From: Paraspadella gotoi
Lineage: Eukaryota > Chaetognatha
NCBI GenBank assembly: GCA_051294375.1
Contig: CM119268.1
Span: 5,507,221 to 5,571,220 of the forward strand
Direction of reading: 5' to 3'
DNA length: 64,000 bases
This document shows, in pieces, positions 23,079 to 38,255 of the stretch. The notes beneath the pieces are model-generated. The model made no database searches, was not told the DNA's origin, and was given only the letters and a program-made list of their open reading frames with translations. A program made the translations under genes and the position numbers. Within the stretch, counting starts at the first letter, position 1. Every line of letters begins with the position of its first letter.

Positions 23079-23880
23079 GTAATTTATACAAGTAAATGAT
23101 GAGAAAATAATTTTGAGGGCGCACAATTCTTTAAGCTTATTTTTGCATATCTCTTTGATACTCCTGCGCACGATAATATTTAATTATAAAAAATTAATCA
23201 AACCGCCTAAAATTTGTCGGGTCAGCTAAAATTAATTTTTTTTTTAAAAAAAAAAAAAATTCGTTTGGGTTTTTATTTAATAATTTTTTTTTTTTGCCAA
23301 TTTTATTATTTTTGCGTTTTAATCTCGCTTATAAGCTTATGACTTTGAAACATGAAAAAAACGAGGCTTTCAAAAATATCATCCATTTTTTTTCCCTCCC
23401 TCATGTCTCTGCTTCGCTCTCTCTCTCTTGTCTTCTGTTCGCGCTCTCTCTGTCTCTTCGCTCTTCTGCTCTCTCTCTCTCTCTCTCTCTCTTCTCTTCT
23501 TCTACTCTCTCTCTCTCTCTTCTTCTCTCTCTCCTCTCTCTCTCCTCTCTCTCTCTCCGTTATTAAATTGGAACAAAATTAATATTACAATATCCGTAAC
23601 ACTAAAGGGTAAAAAATCTTCGTTAATTATTTGATTATCACTATTTTTTTCCAAACATTTTTTTTTACCGTTTATTAAATTTTCCGTTTGGCTATTGTTG
23701 TTTATTTTATTAGTATGTTCAATTGTTCATTAATAAACAGTTTCTTCGTTATGTTCCCCGTCATGTTCCGTTCCAGCTCCCTCAATATGCGGTTTCTCAT
23801 ACTAGGCACAAACCATACTCTTTATTTATGTTCCAGCTAAAAAAAAGCGAGAAAAGAAGAGGAGAGAAGCCGTGTAGACC
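23079..23880. repeat. Copy of the 2,840-3,665 repeat
   Basis: Matches the left-hand copy in order, including GATACTCCTGCG, ATAAGCTTATGACTTTGAAACATG, the CT microsatellite and TTTCTCATA-TAGGCAC. It places this segment inside the same array as the LTR units. Confidence 0.7.
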
Positions 23881-24339
23881 CGAGGAGCGAGAGATACACT
23901 GAGCGAGAGAGAGAGAGAGAGGAGAGAGGAGAGAACCGGGAGAGAAGAAAGAGATTGGAGTAGAAGAGAGATGAAGAGCGACGGTAGAGATTTAGAGGAA
24001 TGGGGGAGAGACGAAGAACGATACGGTCGTTCAATCGGCCCCGGACGTACTCGAAGGTCATCTTCTTCAAGGACGGGTCGTCATTTCTTTTCTCGGAAAA
24101 CCAAAAGACGGGAAGAGGGCGAAAATGCGATAGAGAGAAAGAGCGCCGAGAAGAGATAGAGGATGAAGAGACGGAGAGAGGAGGACGAAAGGAGATGAGC
24201 GAGAGGAGAAGAGTGAGAGGAGGAAGGGAGAGAGGAGAGAGAGGAGAGAGACGATAGAGAGGAGGATGAGACGAGAGGAGGGAGGTGGAGTGACAGAAAG
24301 CAAGGGTGAGAAGAGAAAGAGAGGGAAAGGATAGAGAGA

Positions 24340-27300
24340 AGAGACGAAGCTCATTGACCTCCGATCTTCAACGATTCCGCAAATCAGTTGTCCGCCAATT
24401 TGACATGTTTTCATCGTCGCCTTTGTTTCGTCGTTCTTATCGCTCGTCACTTGTTTGCTTAATAATTGTTGTCATTTTTTTTATTGTAAACGAAGAGAGA
24501 GAGAGAAGATCATTGTCATCATGGAGCGTATTTACGTCGTCATGATTTGACGTTTTTGGATCTCATTTGCGCTCCTTTCCTCGTGTCATGTGTTCATCGC
24601 CCGCTGGCTTCGCCGTCATTGAGGTCGTCTTCGTGGCTGCGGGATTTTTTGATCGTCGTCGCTCGTGTCGTCCCGATGGCGTTCCCCCGAGTTCTAAGGA
24701 TTGTTGGCCTTTTTTCTCAGAAACTGCCTCCCTCGATTTTCTCTTCTCTTATTATGCCGATTTTTCTTTGGGGATTGTGAAAAAACACTGAAGAAATCGA
24801 GGAAGAGAGACCAGAGAGAGAGAGAGAGATGACGAGAGATGAGAGAGCGGAAGAGAGAGGAGAGGAGAGAGAGAGAGAGAGAGAGACGGAGGAAGAGGTG
24901 AGAGAAGGAGAGGAGAAGAGAGGGATAGAGATAAGAGGAAAGAAAAGAGAGGGAGAGAGGGATACTTTTAAAAACAAGCATCGAAAAACTTAAAATTTAA
25001 AACCTAAAACTGAAAAATCGTTATGAGAGTTCGATAAGAAAAGAACATTAGTTCAAAGTTTGTTGTCGCTTAGTTTAAAAGATTTTTTTAAGGGGTTAAC
25101 AAACAGAGCGGGAGAAGAGAGAGAGAGACTGAGAAGAGACGAGATGGAGAGAGAGAGGGGAGGGAGAGGAGAGAGAGAGAATGACGAGAGAGAGAGAGGA
25201 GGAGGAGGGAGAGGATGCAGAGTAAGGAGAACAGAAAGAAGAGGAATAATGCCACCCAGCATGACTGACCGAAGAGAGAGGGACTCCTTTAAAATGTTTT
25301 TTCTTTTCTTTCTCATTTTTTTTTCTCCCGCATGATTTATCGGGCTCATGTCTTTTGTTGTTTGGATTTTTGTTTGTCTAGTTTTAAAAAAAAAATTGTT
25401 TATTTTTCGTCTTTCAGTTTTACCGCTGCGGGTTAAATCGTTGTTATTTTGCAATCCTCCATCTATAATCAAAGTCACATTCTCATGAAAAGTGAAACCG
25501 TCATCCATCGGGGTCAAAGCTGTCAATCAGCCAGTCAGACTGATCTCACTGGTCAAGAAACGCACAGCTCTTTTAGTTCTTCCTGTTATTTTTGTTGTTC
25601 TTGTTGTTGTGGTATCCTTGTGCCCGTCTCCAATCGCTTTTCATCTTCTCATTTTCTTAAGGTTTCTTGGTCACCGAGGAAAACCTTACAATTCCTTGAG
25701 TAAAAAAAGAAAACAATAAAAAATAAGAAAAATAAAGATTAAAAAAGATGAAGGAAATGAAAAAAATGTTCGGGGAAAGGATATTCAAGACAAAAAAATA
25801 AAGAAAAATAAAGAAAAATGAACAAATGTTGTTGAAGAGAGAAAAGAAAATACATATTTCAAATTACAAAGGACCGACGAACATATAATATTAAAAAAGG
25901 ATGTACGGTCGATTCAAAGTACATAAAATATACCATCTATACATATACAATAAATATACATACAATATAGATATACAATAAGTAGTCGGGCATCGCATAA
26001 AGTTTAACCCGCTTATGAGCCTGAGAACCGGTGGTGGCTCACATGATCAATACCATCAGCTTTTGACCTTTAGGCGCCTCGATCGAATTCTCCAACGGCA
26101 CCCAGTGGAAGCATGAGGACTGCCGAGAACCACCTTGGGGGCGTGGAAAACCCTCAAGCCTGGTTCCAAGCCCAGGACTCGCTCAATGGCTGCTCGAGGG
26201 GTTAAAGACGTTGCGTTGTGTTTTACTCATCAACCCGCTTAGCACCTGATCTTACGCAGTATCATCGCAGGAGACTCAGCCTCACCTAAAGTGAAATCGG
26301 ATCGGAGGTTCGGCGCGATCGCCGCTAGGATGGAATCACTGAACTGTGATTGGTCGATACGGAACCGGAATCGAACCAATCAGCTTGCAGGAACGATATA
26401 AACTGTCAAAAATCACTCTTGCCTCTGATCCTCTTCTCCAGAGATATAAATAAGACCTAGCCTTTTCCTCTTATTTTCCAGTAGATATTGATCTGGACTC
26501 CTGCGTGTGTCTCACCGTCACCTTATTATTCTCAGAATAAATCTCGTTTTGATATTTCATCCAAGGAAATACATGAGTTTTTCCTTTAATGTGGTGGCAG
26601 CGGGTGGGGTTCGAACCCACGCCTCCTTCTAATGGTATTATGAAATCGTTAAAAGTTTTTACAGATTTTCAAAATACGTACGATTTTATTATTTTACTAT
26701 AAAATTTTAACATAATTATTTTGTATTTACATATATTATGGCACGTAAAAACGGAAAGTTTAACGGAATTATTTGATGAAGACTAAACTCCAAAAAATGT
26801 TTAATGAACAAGATATTAATAGCGCAAACATAAATATTAAACCTATTATATTAATTTGTCTGAAGGATAAAATCAAGAAGAAAATCTATCAAGCTGACGA
26901 TGACGGATTTCGGATTACGGGAGAAAAAAAAAGAAGACTTGGTTGAAGAAAGCTTGACCAAGTTGCAAAGCAAAAGCGACGGTGCTTGGAAGAATTCTCT
27001 GTCTTTGAGATGGAGAGAGAGAGAGAGAGACGAGAGAGAGAGAGATTAGAAAGAAAAGAAGGAGAAAGGAGGAGAGGACGAGAGAAGAGACAGAGCAGAA
27101 CGGAGAGAGAGAGCGAGAGAGAGAGAGAAGACGAGGAGAGAGAGAAGATAGAAAAGGAAAAGAAGAGTATTAGTCTGAGATTTTTGCGGTGCGACTTGGT
27201 CTTGAAATGTATTCAAATGTTGATGCGATTTATTTTGAAGCTCAAAAGAGTCCCCTTTAGACTTCAAGGGAAGAAGAAAGAGAAGAAGGGAGAAAGAGAA

Positions 27301-28600
27301 GATGAGAAGAGGGGGAAGATGAGAGAGAGAAAGAGAAAAAAGAGAGAGAGAGAGAGAGCAGAGAGAGAGAGAGAGCGAGAGAGAAGAGAGGAGAGAGAGA
27401 AGGGAGAGTCGAGAGAAGACAAGAGAGAGAAGAGAGGGACGATGAGAGAGAGAGAGAGAGGAGAGACGGAGAGGCATCCTTTGAGAAATTCTTTCTTCAC
27501 CGCCGGCACAGCATTCCAACGTTTTCGAATTCAAAAGGATTATTTAATCGTTTTTGCGTGAGAGAGAGAGAGAGAGAGAGAAGAGAGACGAGAGAGAGAC
27601 GAGAGAGAAGACGAGAGAGAGAGAGATGAGAGAGAGAGAGTAGAGAGAGAGAGAGAACTTTTGCTCACGGCAAAGTGCTCGCCCAACGGATTTTTAAAGG
27701 CCCTCAAATTTGACTCCTTTTACTACGAACTGTCCCTTCTTGTCTTCGTCAAATAGAGAAGTAAAAAAAAGAAAAGAAAAAAAAAGAAAAGAAAAAAAAA
27801 GAAAAAAAAAGAAAAGAAATAAAAAAATATTTTTACGGCGGAAGTCAAAAGAAAAGATCAAAGGTTGAAGCCGCCAAGAGAGATCACGGAGGGAAATAGA
27901 GAGGTAGAGAAGAAAAGTCAATGGGAAATAAATAGGAAGGTAGAGAAGGCAAAAAGAGGGGTCGGAAAAGAGAGAGGCAGAGAAGGAGAAAAAATGAGGA
28001 AAGACGGGTAGAGAAGGTAAAAAGACAAGCGGGATAAGGCAGGTAAAGAATTAGAGAATAAAGAAGGGACAAGGGAGGTAGAGAAAAAGAAAAGACAAGC
28101 GCTCGAGGAGAAAAGCAATGTGACAAAGGTAGGTAGAGGAGGAGAAAATAAAGGTGGGAAAAGAAAGGTTGAGAGGACTAAGAGACAGGTTGGGAAAGAA
28201 AAGCAAGGAAGTTGAAAGGAGGTTGGGAAAGAAAGAGAAATGGAAAAGAGAAGTGGTGAAAGAGAGAAAAAATGAGATTCGAAAATAAAGAGAGGTAAGG
28301 AAGTAAAATAAGAAGTGAAGAAGTATGAAAGAAAAGTGAAGAGGTAAAGAGAAAAGAGATGAAATTAAAAAGAAAAGTGAAAGAAGTAAAAAAAGAAGAT
28401 AAGAAGTAAAGAGAGAAGAGAAGAAGTTAAAAAGAAAAGTGAAGAAGTAAAAAGAGAAGTGAAGTAGAAAAAAGAGAAGTGAAGAAGTATAAAGAGAAGT
28501 GAAGAAGTAAAAAGAGAGAGGTGGAGATGAGACAGAAGAAATGAAGAAACAAGAGACGAAGACGACGATGAGATTAAAATTGGTCTTCTGAGAAAAAAGT
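24340..28600 (+). repeat. Array unit C
   Basis: Last full copy. SINE from 25,982, LTR-like block 26,269-26,591, PBS from 26,592 (one extra G inside), GGCATCCTTTGAG at 27,472 and a polypurine tract at about 27,755-28,560 with extra GAAGTAAAAAGAGAAGT repeats. It ends near GTCTCTCTTGTTG and a 10-N gap (28,641-28,650) in a GA run. Confidence 0.75.
26269..26591 (+). mobile_element. LTR-like segment, unit C
   Basis: Homologous to the A and B blocks, with indels around the CCAAT inverted repeat. The TATA segment reads GATATAAATAAG, followed by AATAAA and the PBS. Confidence 0.6.
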
Positions 28601-28650
28601 CTCTCTTGTTGAGAAGGGAATTGATAGAGAGAGAGAGAGANNNNNNNNNN

Positions 28651-31203
28651 GAGAGAGAGAGGGAAAATGGAGAGTGAGAAAGAAAAAAATAGATATTTGA
28701 TTTTCATTAGCCTCGCTTTAAATCTCATTTGCTTAATACTTTCTAATAATATGAAAAAAATTAGTAATAATTCTTAATTTTCTATTGAATACCATATTAG
28801 TGCAAGACTTTGAAACTAACAACTCTGTCTCTGCCTCTGTGAAACAGACAGACAGACGGACAGACAGACAGACCGATAACAAAGTGACTTATTGTGTTCT
28901 GTTCAAAAATACAATGGCGAAAGGCGGTAGGTCTGATAATATGAAAAAAGGCCTGTCTTCAAAAGGTTTAAAGGCCTGATTTATAAAGATAAAGCCTGAT
29001 ATTAATAGAGCCCTATGATATAATCGAAGATATTTATTAATTAAAAGAGATATAAAAATAAACCAAAAAAACAAAAAAAACAAAAAAAAAAACAAATCAC
29101 AAAGAAAAAGGGAAGTAAATGGATTTAAAATAAAAACCAAAAAAGAGAAAATAAAACGAAAAAAGAATACCCAAGTAGAGAGAAAGACATTAAGTCCGAA
29201 AAAAAGGAGGAACCAAGAGAGAGACGAGAGCCCGAAAGAAGAGAGAGAGAGATGAGAGACAGAGAGAGAGAGAGAAGGAGAGAGAGATGAGAGAGAGATG
29301 AGAGAATGAAGAAAGACGAGGAGAGAGAAGAGAGAGAGTTAAAAAAAAGGAGGAGGAGGGAATAAAAAGAAGTTTGTTTGAGGAAAGACAAACAAAGCAT
29401 CGGCGGTGGAAAAAGGAAGGCGTGTTCTCATCACCATGGATACTTGGGGGTCAAATGAGACATTCCGAGTCACGAATGGGGAAAAAGAGGGAAAAGAGTG
29501 GGGAAGTGGGAAAGTGGGGAAAGAGGGGTGAAATGGGAAATGAAGAAGTGGGGAACAAGTGAGAAATTGAGAGCGAAGAAGTAGGGAAAGAGTGGAGAAG
29601 TGGGAAGTGAAGAAGTTGGGAAACAGTAGGAACTGGGAAATGAAGGAGTGGGAAAATAGTAGGAAATGGGAAAAAGCGATAAAAAAAAATTATGATTCCA
29701 AAACCTTTAGGAAAAACCATCGCGCATAGATACTACCGAAAAGATAGGAAAAAAAAAGTTGGTTGGCGAAAAAAAATGGAAAGGGGAAAAAACAGAGGTG
29801 TCCGATAGGGAAAGGGAAACAGAGATAGAAAACACGAAACACAGAAGCAGAAAAACAAAACAAAGATGGAAAAAACCAAACAGGAATGGAAAAGACGAAG
29901 CAGAGATGAAAAAAGGACACAGAGATGGCAAAAACGAAACAAAGTCAAAGAAACGAAACAGAGATGAATGATAAAAGTTTCTTAAATAAAATTGAAAAAA
30001 TATCTAAATAAGCTATGGCGAATATTTTTATGAGTCATGGTTCAGAAACTCGGACAAAGCAGAATCGTCTTTTATCGAAATCGAGGCAATCATCACGCGT
30101 TTCAATTAGATGTCCTTTTGTTTATAGATAAATGAATATTTCATTTCTTCGCAGTGACATCTATGGAACACTCGAGAAGTTAGCGGCCCACAAAAGAAGA
30201 GCCATAAAAAGGGCGAAAACTGGTGAAAAAAAAAATAGGGTGGAAAAAAAAAGAAGGAAATATGGTTAGAAAAAAATGGCAAAACCGGACCAAGGGAGAA
30301 TAAAAAAAAAAGGGTGAAACGGTGTCGTCGTAATGGGCCAAACCATTTGGTCGTTTCACAGATAACAGAAATAGAGACCCAATGTTGATTCCCTTGCAAT
30401 CTCTACTTTCCTTTCCCTCCTTTTTTCCTTCATCTGTTTTTTTCCTCTCATTTTTCCTTCTCCTTCCTCTTTTTTTCCCTTTTTCGTCCTACCCTTTTTC
30501 TTTTTCCTTCCTCTCATTTATCCTTCTTCCTTTTTTTTCCCTTTTTCCTCCTCTCCTTTTTTCCTTTTCTTTCTCCTTCCACTTTCCTTTTCCCTCCTCT
30601 CATTTTTCCTTCTTCTTTTTTCCTTTTTCTTCCTCTCCTTTTCCTTCTCCTACCTCTTTTTTTTATCCTTTTCCTTCCTCTCTTTTTCCCTTCTCCTTCT
30701 CATCTTCCACTCCCTCCTTCCAAACTCTTCTCCCACTTCATCCCACCCCTTTCCTCCCTCCACCCTACATCACCGATAATATTTTATCCCTCCCCACATT
30801 TCTCGCCCATTTTAAATCGCCTCTCGTATCTTGACAATCCCTCGTGGTCGTTTACATCCTTGTCGTTGTCGTTGTTGTTGTGATAGTTGTTGTCGTTGTC
30901 GTCTTTGTCCTTGTTCAATTCGTTGTCAAGGTTGTCGCAGTGGTCTTTGTCGTTTTCGTCGTCCTTGTAGTCGTTGTCCTTTAATCATACTTGTCTTTAT
31001 CATCTTTGTCACCTTTTTACCTTTTTTTTTCTTTGTCAACCTTTTTTACTTTTTTCTTGAATAATTGAGTTGTTACATATAGTTATCCTTACTTTATAAT
31101 CACTGCCATCATGATCATCGCCATCATCGTCATCATCGTTTTTATCGTCGTCATCGTCGTCGTTGTCGCTTTTATCGTAGCCTAAACCATAGATTCTCTT
31201 CTG
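28651..31203. repeat. Purine-rich then pyrimidine-rich low-complexity region, no gene
   Basis: A short unique AT-rich part (28,690-29,040) with a (GACA)n run at about 28,845-28,872 leads into about 900 bases of near-pure purine. That tract includes a GGGAAATGAAGAAGTGGGGA-type minisatellite (29,480-29,680) and an AACAGAGATGGAAAA-type minisatellite (29,815-29,970). At about 30,400-30,740 the strand switches to near-pure pyrimidine (CCTTTTTCCTTCCTCT units), then to GTCGTT repeats (30,850-31,180). All ORFs here are composition-driven. Confidence 0.7.
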
Positions 31204-31860
31204 NNNNNNNNNNNNNNNNNNNNNNNNNNNNNNNNNNNNNNNNNNNNNNNNNNNNNNNNNNNNNNNNNNNNNNNNNNNNNNNNNNNNNNNNNNNNNNNNN
31301 NNNNNNNNNNNNNNNNNNNNNNNNNNNNNNNNNNNNNNNNNNNNNNNNNNNNNNNNNNNNNNNNNNNNNNNNNNNNNNNNNNNNNNNNNNNNNNNNNNNN
31401 NNNNNNNNNNNNNNNNNNNNNNNNNNNNNNNNNNNNNNNNNNNNNNNNNNNNNNNNNNNNNNNNNNNNNNNNNNNNNNNNNNNNNNNNNNNNNNNNNNNN
31501 NNNNNNNNNNNNNNNNNNNNNNNNNNNNNNNNNNNNNNNNNNNNNNNNNNNNNNNNNNNNNNNNNNNNNNNNNNNNNNNNNNNNNNNNNNNNNNNNNNNN
31601 NNNNNNNNNNNNNNNNNNNNNNNNNNNNNNNNNNNNNNNNNNNNNNNNNNNNNNNNNNNNNNNNNNNNNNNNNNNNNNNNNNNNNNNNNNNNNNNNNNNN
31701 NNNNNNNNNNNNNNNNNNNNNNNNNNNNNNNNNNNNNNNNNNNNNNNNNNNNNNNNNNNNNNNNNNNNNNNNNNNNNNNNNNNNNNNNNNNNNNNNNNNN
31801 NNNNNNNNNNNNNNNNNNNNNNNNNNNNNNNNNNNNNNNNNNNNNNNNNNNNNNNNNNNN
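31204..31860. other. Assembly gap (657 N)
   Basis: Largest gap in the window, entered from GTCGTC-rich and left through purine-rich sequence. Confidence 0.99.
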
Positions 31861-32103
31861 GAAAAGGAGAAAAAAATAGAGAAATAGTCTTTAGTGAGAA
31901 CTTAGTCTATTTTTAGCAGAGAAACAACTTTGCCCTCCTTAAAAAGGAGGAAGAGAAGGAAGAGGAGGAGGAAAAGGAGGAAGAGGGGGAGGGGGAGGAG
32001 GAGGAGGAAGATTAGAATGAGCCGAAGTCGAAAGGGTGAGGGTGAACGATCTCTCTCGTTCTCTCTCTCTCTCTCTGTCTTTGTTTCCGCCTTTAATTAT
32101 GGC

Positions 32104-32173
<70 letters not shown>

Positions 32174-32250
32174 GAGAGAAAGAGAGAGAAAAAATCGACC
32201 TTTTATTTTCTTTAAATAAGTGAGAGGAAGTTCCTTGGGCGATTTGGACA

Positions 32251-32299
<49 letters not shown>

Positions 32300-33180
32300 T
32301 CAATGAGAGATTGAGTAAGAAAGAAGAAATAGGTGCAATGGTTTGTTATCTAAGAGAAAATCGATAAATACACAATAAAACAAACAAAGAAACTTAACAA
32401 ATTTTACAAGTCAATTTGTCATCGGACGGTTGGTCTACCTGTCTATTTATCCATCTGTCTTTCTCTTTGCAGCTAACATTTAATATTTCTTTCTTGTTCA
32501 TCCTTTTTTCTTTTCTCTCTCTTCTCTTCCTATCTCGTTACACTTGTCAAATTTTCTTCCTTCTCCTCCTCCTCTTCCTCCTCCTCCTCCTCCTCCTCCC
32601 ATTTTTTTCCAAAACTCAGCGAATATGGGCCGACAAAGTGAAATAAGAGAGAGAGAGAGAGGATGAGAGAGAGAGAGAGAGAGGGATACATCTGCGATTT
32701 CAGTTTTCAAGGATTTTTGAAAAGGCCGTTTTGCTCCGGAATCCAACCGAGACTAAAAATGTCTCCCTATGAATTTTATCCAGTTTTGGGTGGTTTTTGG
32801 GCAAGAGGGGGGCGTCGAGGGGGAGATGGGGTATGAGACAGGGGTGCGCGGTTGGGGGGGGGTGACAGAAAAATGGGACAATTGATATTTATTTTAAAAT
32901 TTTTTTACTTAATACGTAGTTTAAAATAAAGTTGACTTACGCGTTCGTATCTTTATAAAAAAGCGTGTTTATTGACTGATTAATTGATTGGTATATCGAG
33001 TCACTCATAGATTGATCGAATTTAATTTATGCTGTTTTCTTTTTATTATTTCATTTTCTAAGACAAAGATTTCCTTTAAAAACCAAAAAGAACAAAAAAA
33101 AATAATAAAAGAAGAAAAATGTCTTCTTTGCGATAAAAATTCAACTTTTCATTTTTCATCGAAATTTTGTTTTCGTCTAA
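31861..33180. other. Intergenic, microsatellites, no gene
   Basis: GGA-rich run (31,948-32,010), GA runs (32,103-32,190; 32,257-32,299; 32,645-32,685), a (TCC)n run (32,560-32,600), a G-rich patch near 32,805-32,870, then AT-rich DNA. No exon is recognisable. Confidence 0.55.
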
Positions 33181-33182
33181 CT

Positions 33183-33545
33183 CGTCGATGTCAGCCCTAT
33201 TTTCGTCGTCGTCGTCTACATCGTCGTCGTCTCACATGTTGATGCCAGCCCTATCTTCAGCGTCGTCTACATTGTCATTGTCTGCCTCATTGATGCCAGC
33301 CCTATCTTCGTCGTCGTCGATATTGTCGTTGTCTGCCTCATCGATGCCAGCCTTATCTTCGTCGTCGTCTACTTCGTCGTTGTCTGCTTTGTCGAAGCCA
33401 GCCCTATCTTCAGCGTCGTCTACATCGTGGGTTGTCTGCCTCATCGATGCCAGCCCTATCTTTGTTGTCGTCTACATCGTCGTTGTCTGCTTCGTCGATG
33501 TCAGCCCTATCTTCGTCGTCGTCTACATCGTCAGGTTTTTCCGTC
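33183..33545. repeat. 60-bp minisatellite with long ORFs on both strands
   Basis: About six copies of a 60-bp unit containing GATGCCAGCCCTATCTTCGT, CGTCGTCTACATCGTC and TTGTCTGC. Because the unit is a multiple of three it stays open on both strands: Ser/Ala-rich on the + strand (about 33,167-33,577) and acidic on the minus strand (33,232-33,444, units like DDDEDRAGINEADND, period 20 residues). No conserved domain, start context or splice site supports translation. Confidence 0.75.
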
Positions 33546-34279
33546 ATCGTCATCGTCGTCATTATGTATATAGTTAGTCCACATTTTAATTTTATAGCTA
33601 ATTTATTTAAATTTCTTTAAATAATGAGTACATACATATATATTATATAAGTGCAGCTCATTAACAGTTGCATTGTTACTGGGTTAAACTTTCACATTTT
33701 GAGCTTAATAGATAAATAAATCAATCAATCAATTAGGGTCCCTCCCAATGCGGTGCTATCATTGTCAGTGTTTCTATCGTTGTCATCATCTTCGTCGTCA
33801 TCTTCGTCAATCATTTTTATCATTTTTCACCAAAAAAATAAAAGGAGTGAACGGATGATTTTTTTTTTCTTTTAAGATAAAAAGTGAATGAATCGTTGTG
33901 TAACGTCCGTTGGGGAAGAAGAGAAAAAGCTTGGGGAAAAGATAGGTCCTTGGGAAACAAGCTTTTGGAAACAAACGACCAGCGGTGAAAGAAAAAATAT
34001 ATACGCCATTGGAACGAGGGTCGCTTGACAGAGAAGGTTGAGAATCCAATCAAAAGCGAATAAAATAAGTTTTTTTTAACCAATCAAATCCAAGCTTTTA
34101 TATAATTTATTCCAATCAAAAAAAAAACTGTACGACCCGAACTAAATATCGAAGAGGAAGAGAAATCGGGGAGAAATTTATTTTGGGCGGGATGAGGGGG
34201 GGGGGAGAGAGAAAGAAAATTACGGAGTGAGAAACATAAAACAAGTGGCTACACTATGATAACTCCGACGACCTCCAGA

Positions 34280-34317
<38 letters not shown>

Positions 34318-34377
34318 AAATTGAATTCGTCTTCGCTGGTGATGAACCAACTCCTCCACAAATCAATGGCCGACGGG

Positions 34378-34418
<41 letters not shown>

Positions 34419-34741
34419 ACATTTTTGGACTTTAATCTCGGACATTGATTGGGAAGGTTGAAGGGGAAAGAAGGGAGAGGGGAGAGGAGAAGAGAGAAGG
34501 AAGAGTAGAGGAATGGAGAAAAAGAGGTTAGGAAGTATTAACTAAAGGGAGAGAGGAAAGAAAGAAAAGAAAAAAAGAAAGAGAAGTGAGGGGAAAGGAG
34601 GAAAGTTAAAAGAGGGAAAAAGATCGGTTTACGAAAAGGGAGAGAGCAAATTAGAAGGAGGATAGAAAAGGAGAAAATAGGAAAGGAAAAGAAAAGATCG
34701 GGATGCAGAAGAGAGATGAGGAGAAAGGAAAAGGAGTCATC

Positions 34742-34810
<69 letters not shown>

Positions 34811-35048
34811 CTTCTCTCTCCACCCGTTTGACGCCTAACGCTCATCAAAGTCGCATTTTCCAACTTCTTTCCTTTTTCTCAGTGACTCTGTCTCCCTCTG
34901 TGTCCCGCACCGTCACTCTCTCTCTGTCTCTCCCCCAAACCATTCGTCTCTCTGTTTTGACTTTGTCTCAATCTTGTTTTTGCCCTTTTCGAGTTGAGTT
35001 CATCGAATCGATTGACCGTAGAGTTTAGTTTTATAGTTTTCTATATTT
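33546..35048. other. Intergenic, microsatellites, no gene
   Basis: Contains two (GAC)n runs (34,275-34,317 and 34,379-34,417), a purine-rich block (34,440-34,735) and a (CT)n run of about 65 bp (34,743-34,806) that continues into CT-rich DNA. No supported coding sequence. Confidence 0.6.
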
Positions 35049-35345
35049 GTAGTCGGGCATTGCCTAGGTTCACCCCGCCGAGAATCATGACACTTTCAGT
35101 TGTGATCCGGTGGCTCATTGTGTAAAGCCATCAGCTCATGACCACTAGGTACCGGGTTCAATCCCAACCCGCTACCAACCCTGCGGGAAGCGTGAGGCCG
35201 CCCGTAAGCCTCCTTGGCGGCATGGCAAACCCTCAAGCCTGATTCCAAGCCCAGGGACACGTTCCATGGCTGCTAGAGGGGGTTATAGAAGTTACGGACA
35301 GTCATCTTCAGCCAACGTAGCGCCTTATCCACATATTTACTTTTC
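35049..35345 (+). mobile_element. tRNA-derived SINE (GTAGTCGGG family), best-preserved copy
   Basis: Starts GTAGTCGGGCATTGC. An A-box-like TGGCTCATTGTGTAAAG lies at 35,111 and a B box GGGTTCAATCCC at 35,154-35,165, followed by a tRNA-unrelated body (AACCCTCAAGCCTGATTCCA at about 35,228, ATGGCTGCTAGAGG at about 35,267). Its body aligns with the SINE halves inside the 4.1-kb units, which shows one family with free and captured copies. No clear target-site duplication was found by eye. Confidence 0.75.

Positions 35346-38255
<2,910 letters not shown>

Larger units (their letters stand above)
13740..28640 (+). repeat. Tandem array of a ~4.1-kb non-coding LTR-containing unit
   Basis: Landmarks recur in the same order: CATTGACCTCCGAT...CAACGATTCCGCAAATC (14,167; 18,253; 24,351), AATGCCTCCCTCGATTT (14,510; 18,618; about 24,722), SINE (15,744; 19,834; 25,982), LTR-like block, primer site (16,354; 20,473; 22,659; 26,592), GGCATCCTTTGAGAAATTC (17,156; 21,270; 27,472), then a long polypurine tract. 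The first two copies are offset by 4,119 bp at the primer site. A shortened copy starts at 22,272 and is followed by sequence like 2,840-3,660 (23,079-23,850) before the last copy. No ORF in the unit encodes a recognisable gag, protease, RT or integrase, so the element would depend on enzymes supplied elsewhere. Copies differ by many one-base indels. Confidence 0.8.

Noticed and set aside
30382-30834. 150-codon Phe/Ser/Pro ORF
   Set aside because: It lies in a near-pure pyrimidine tract and has no domain or splice support.
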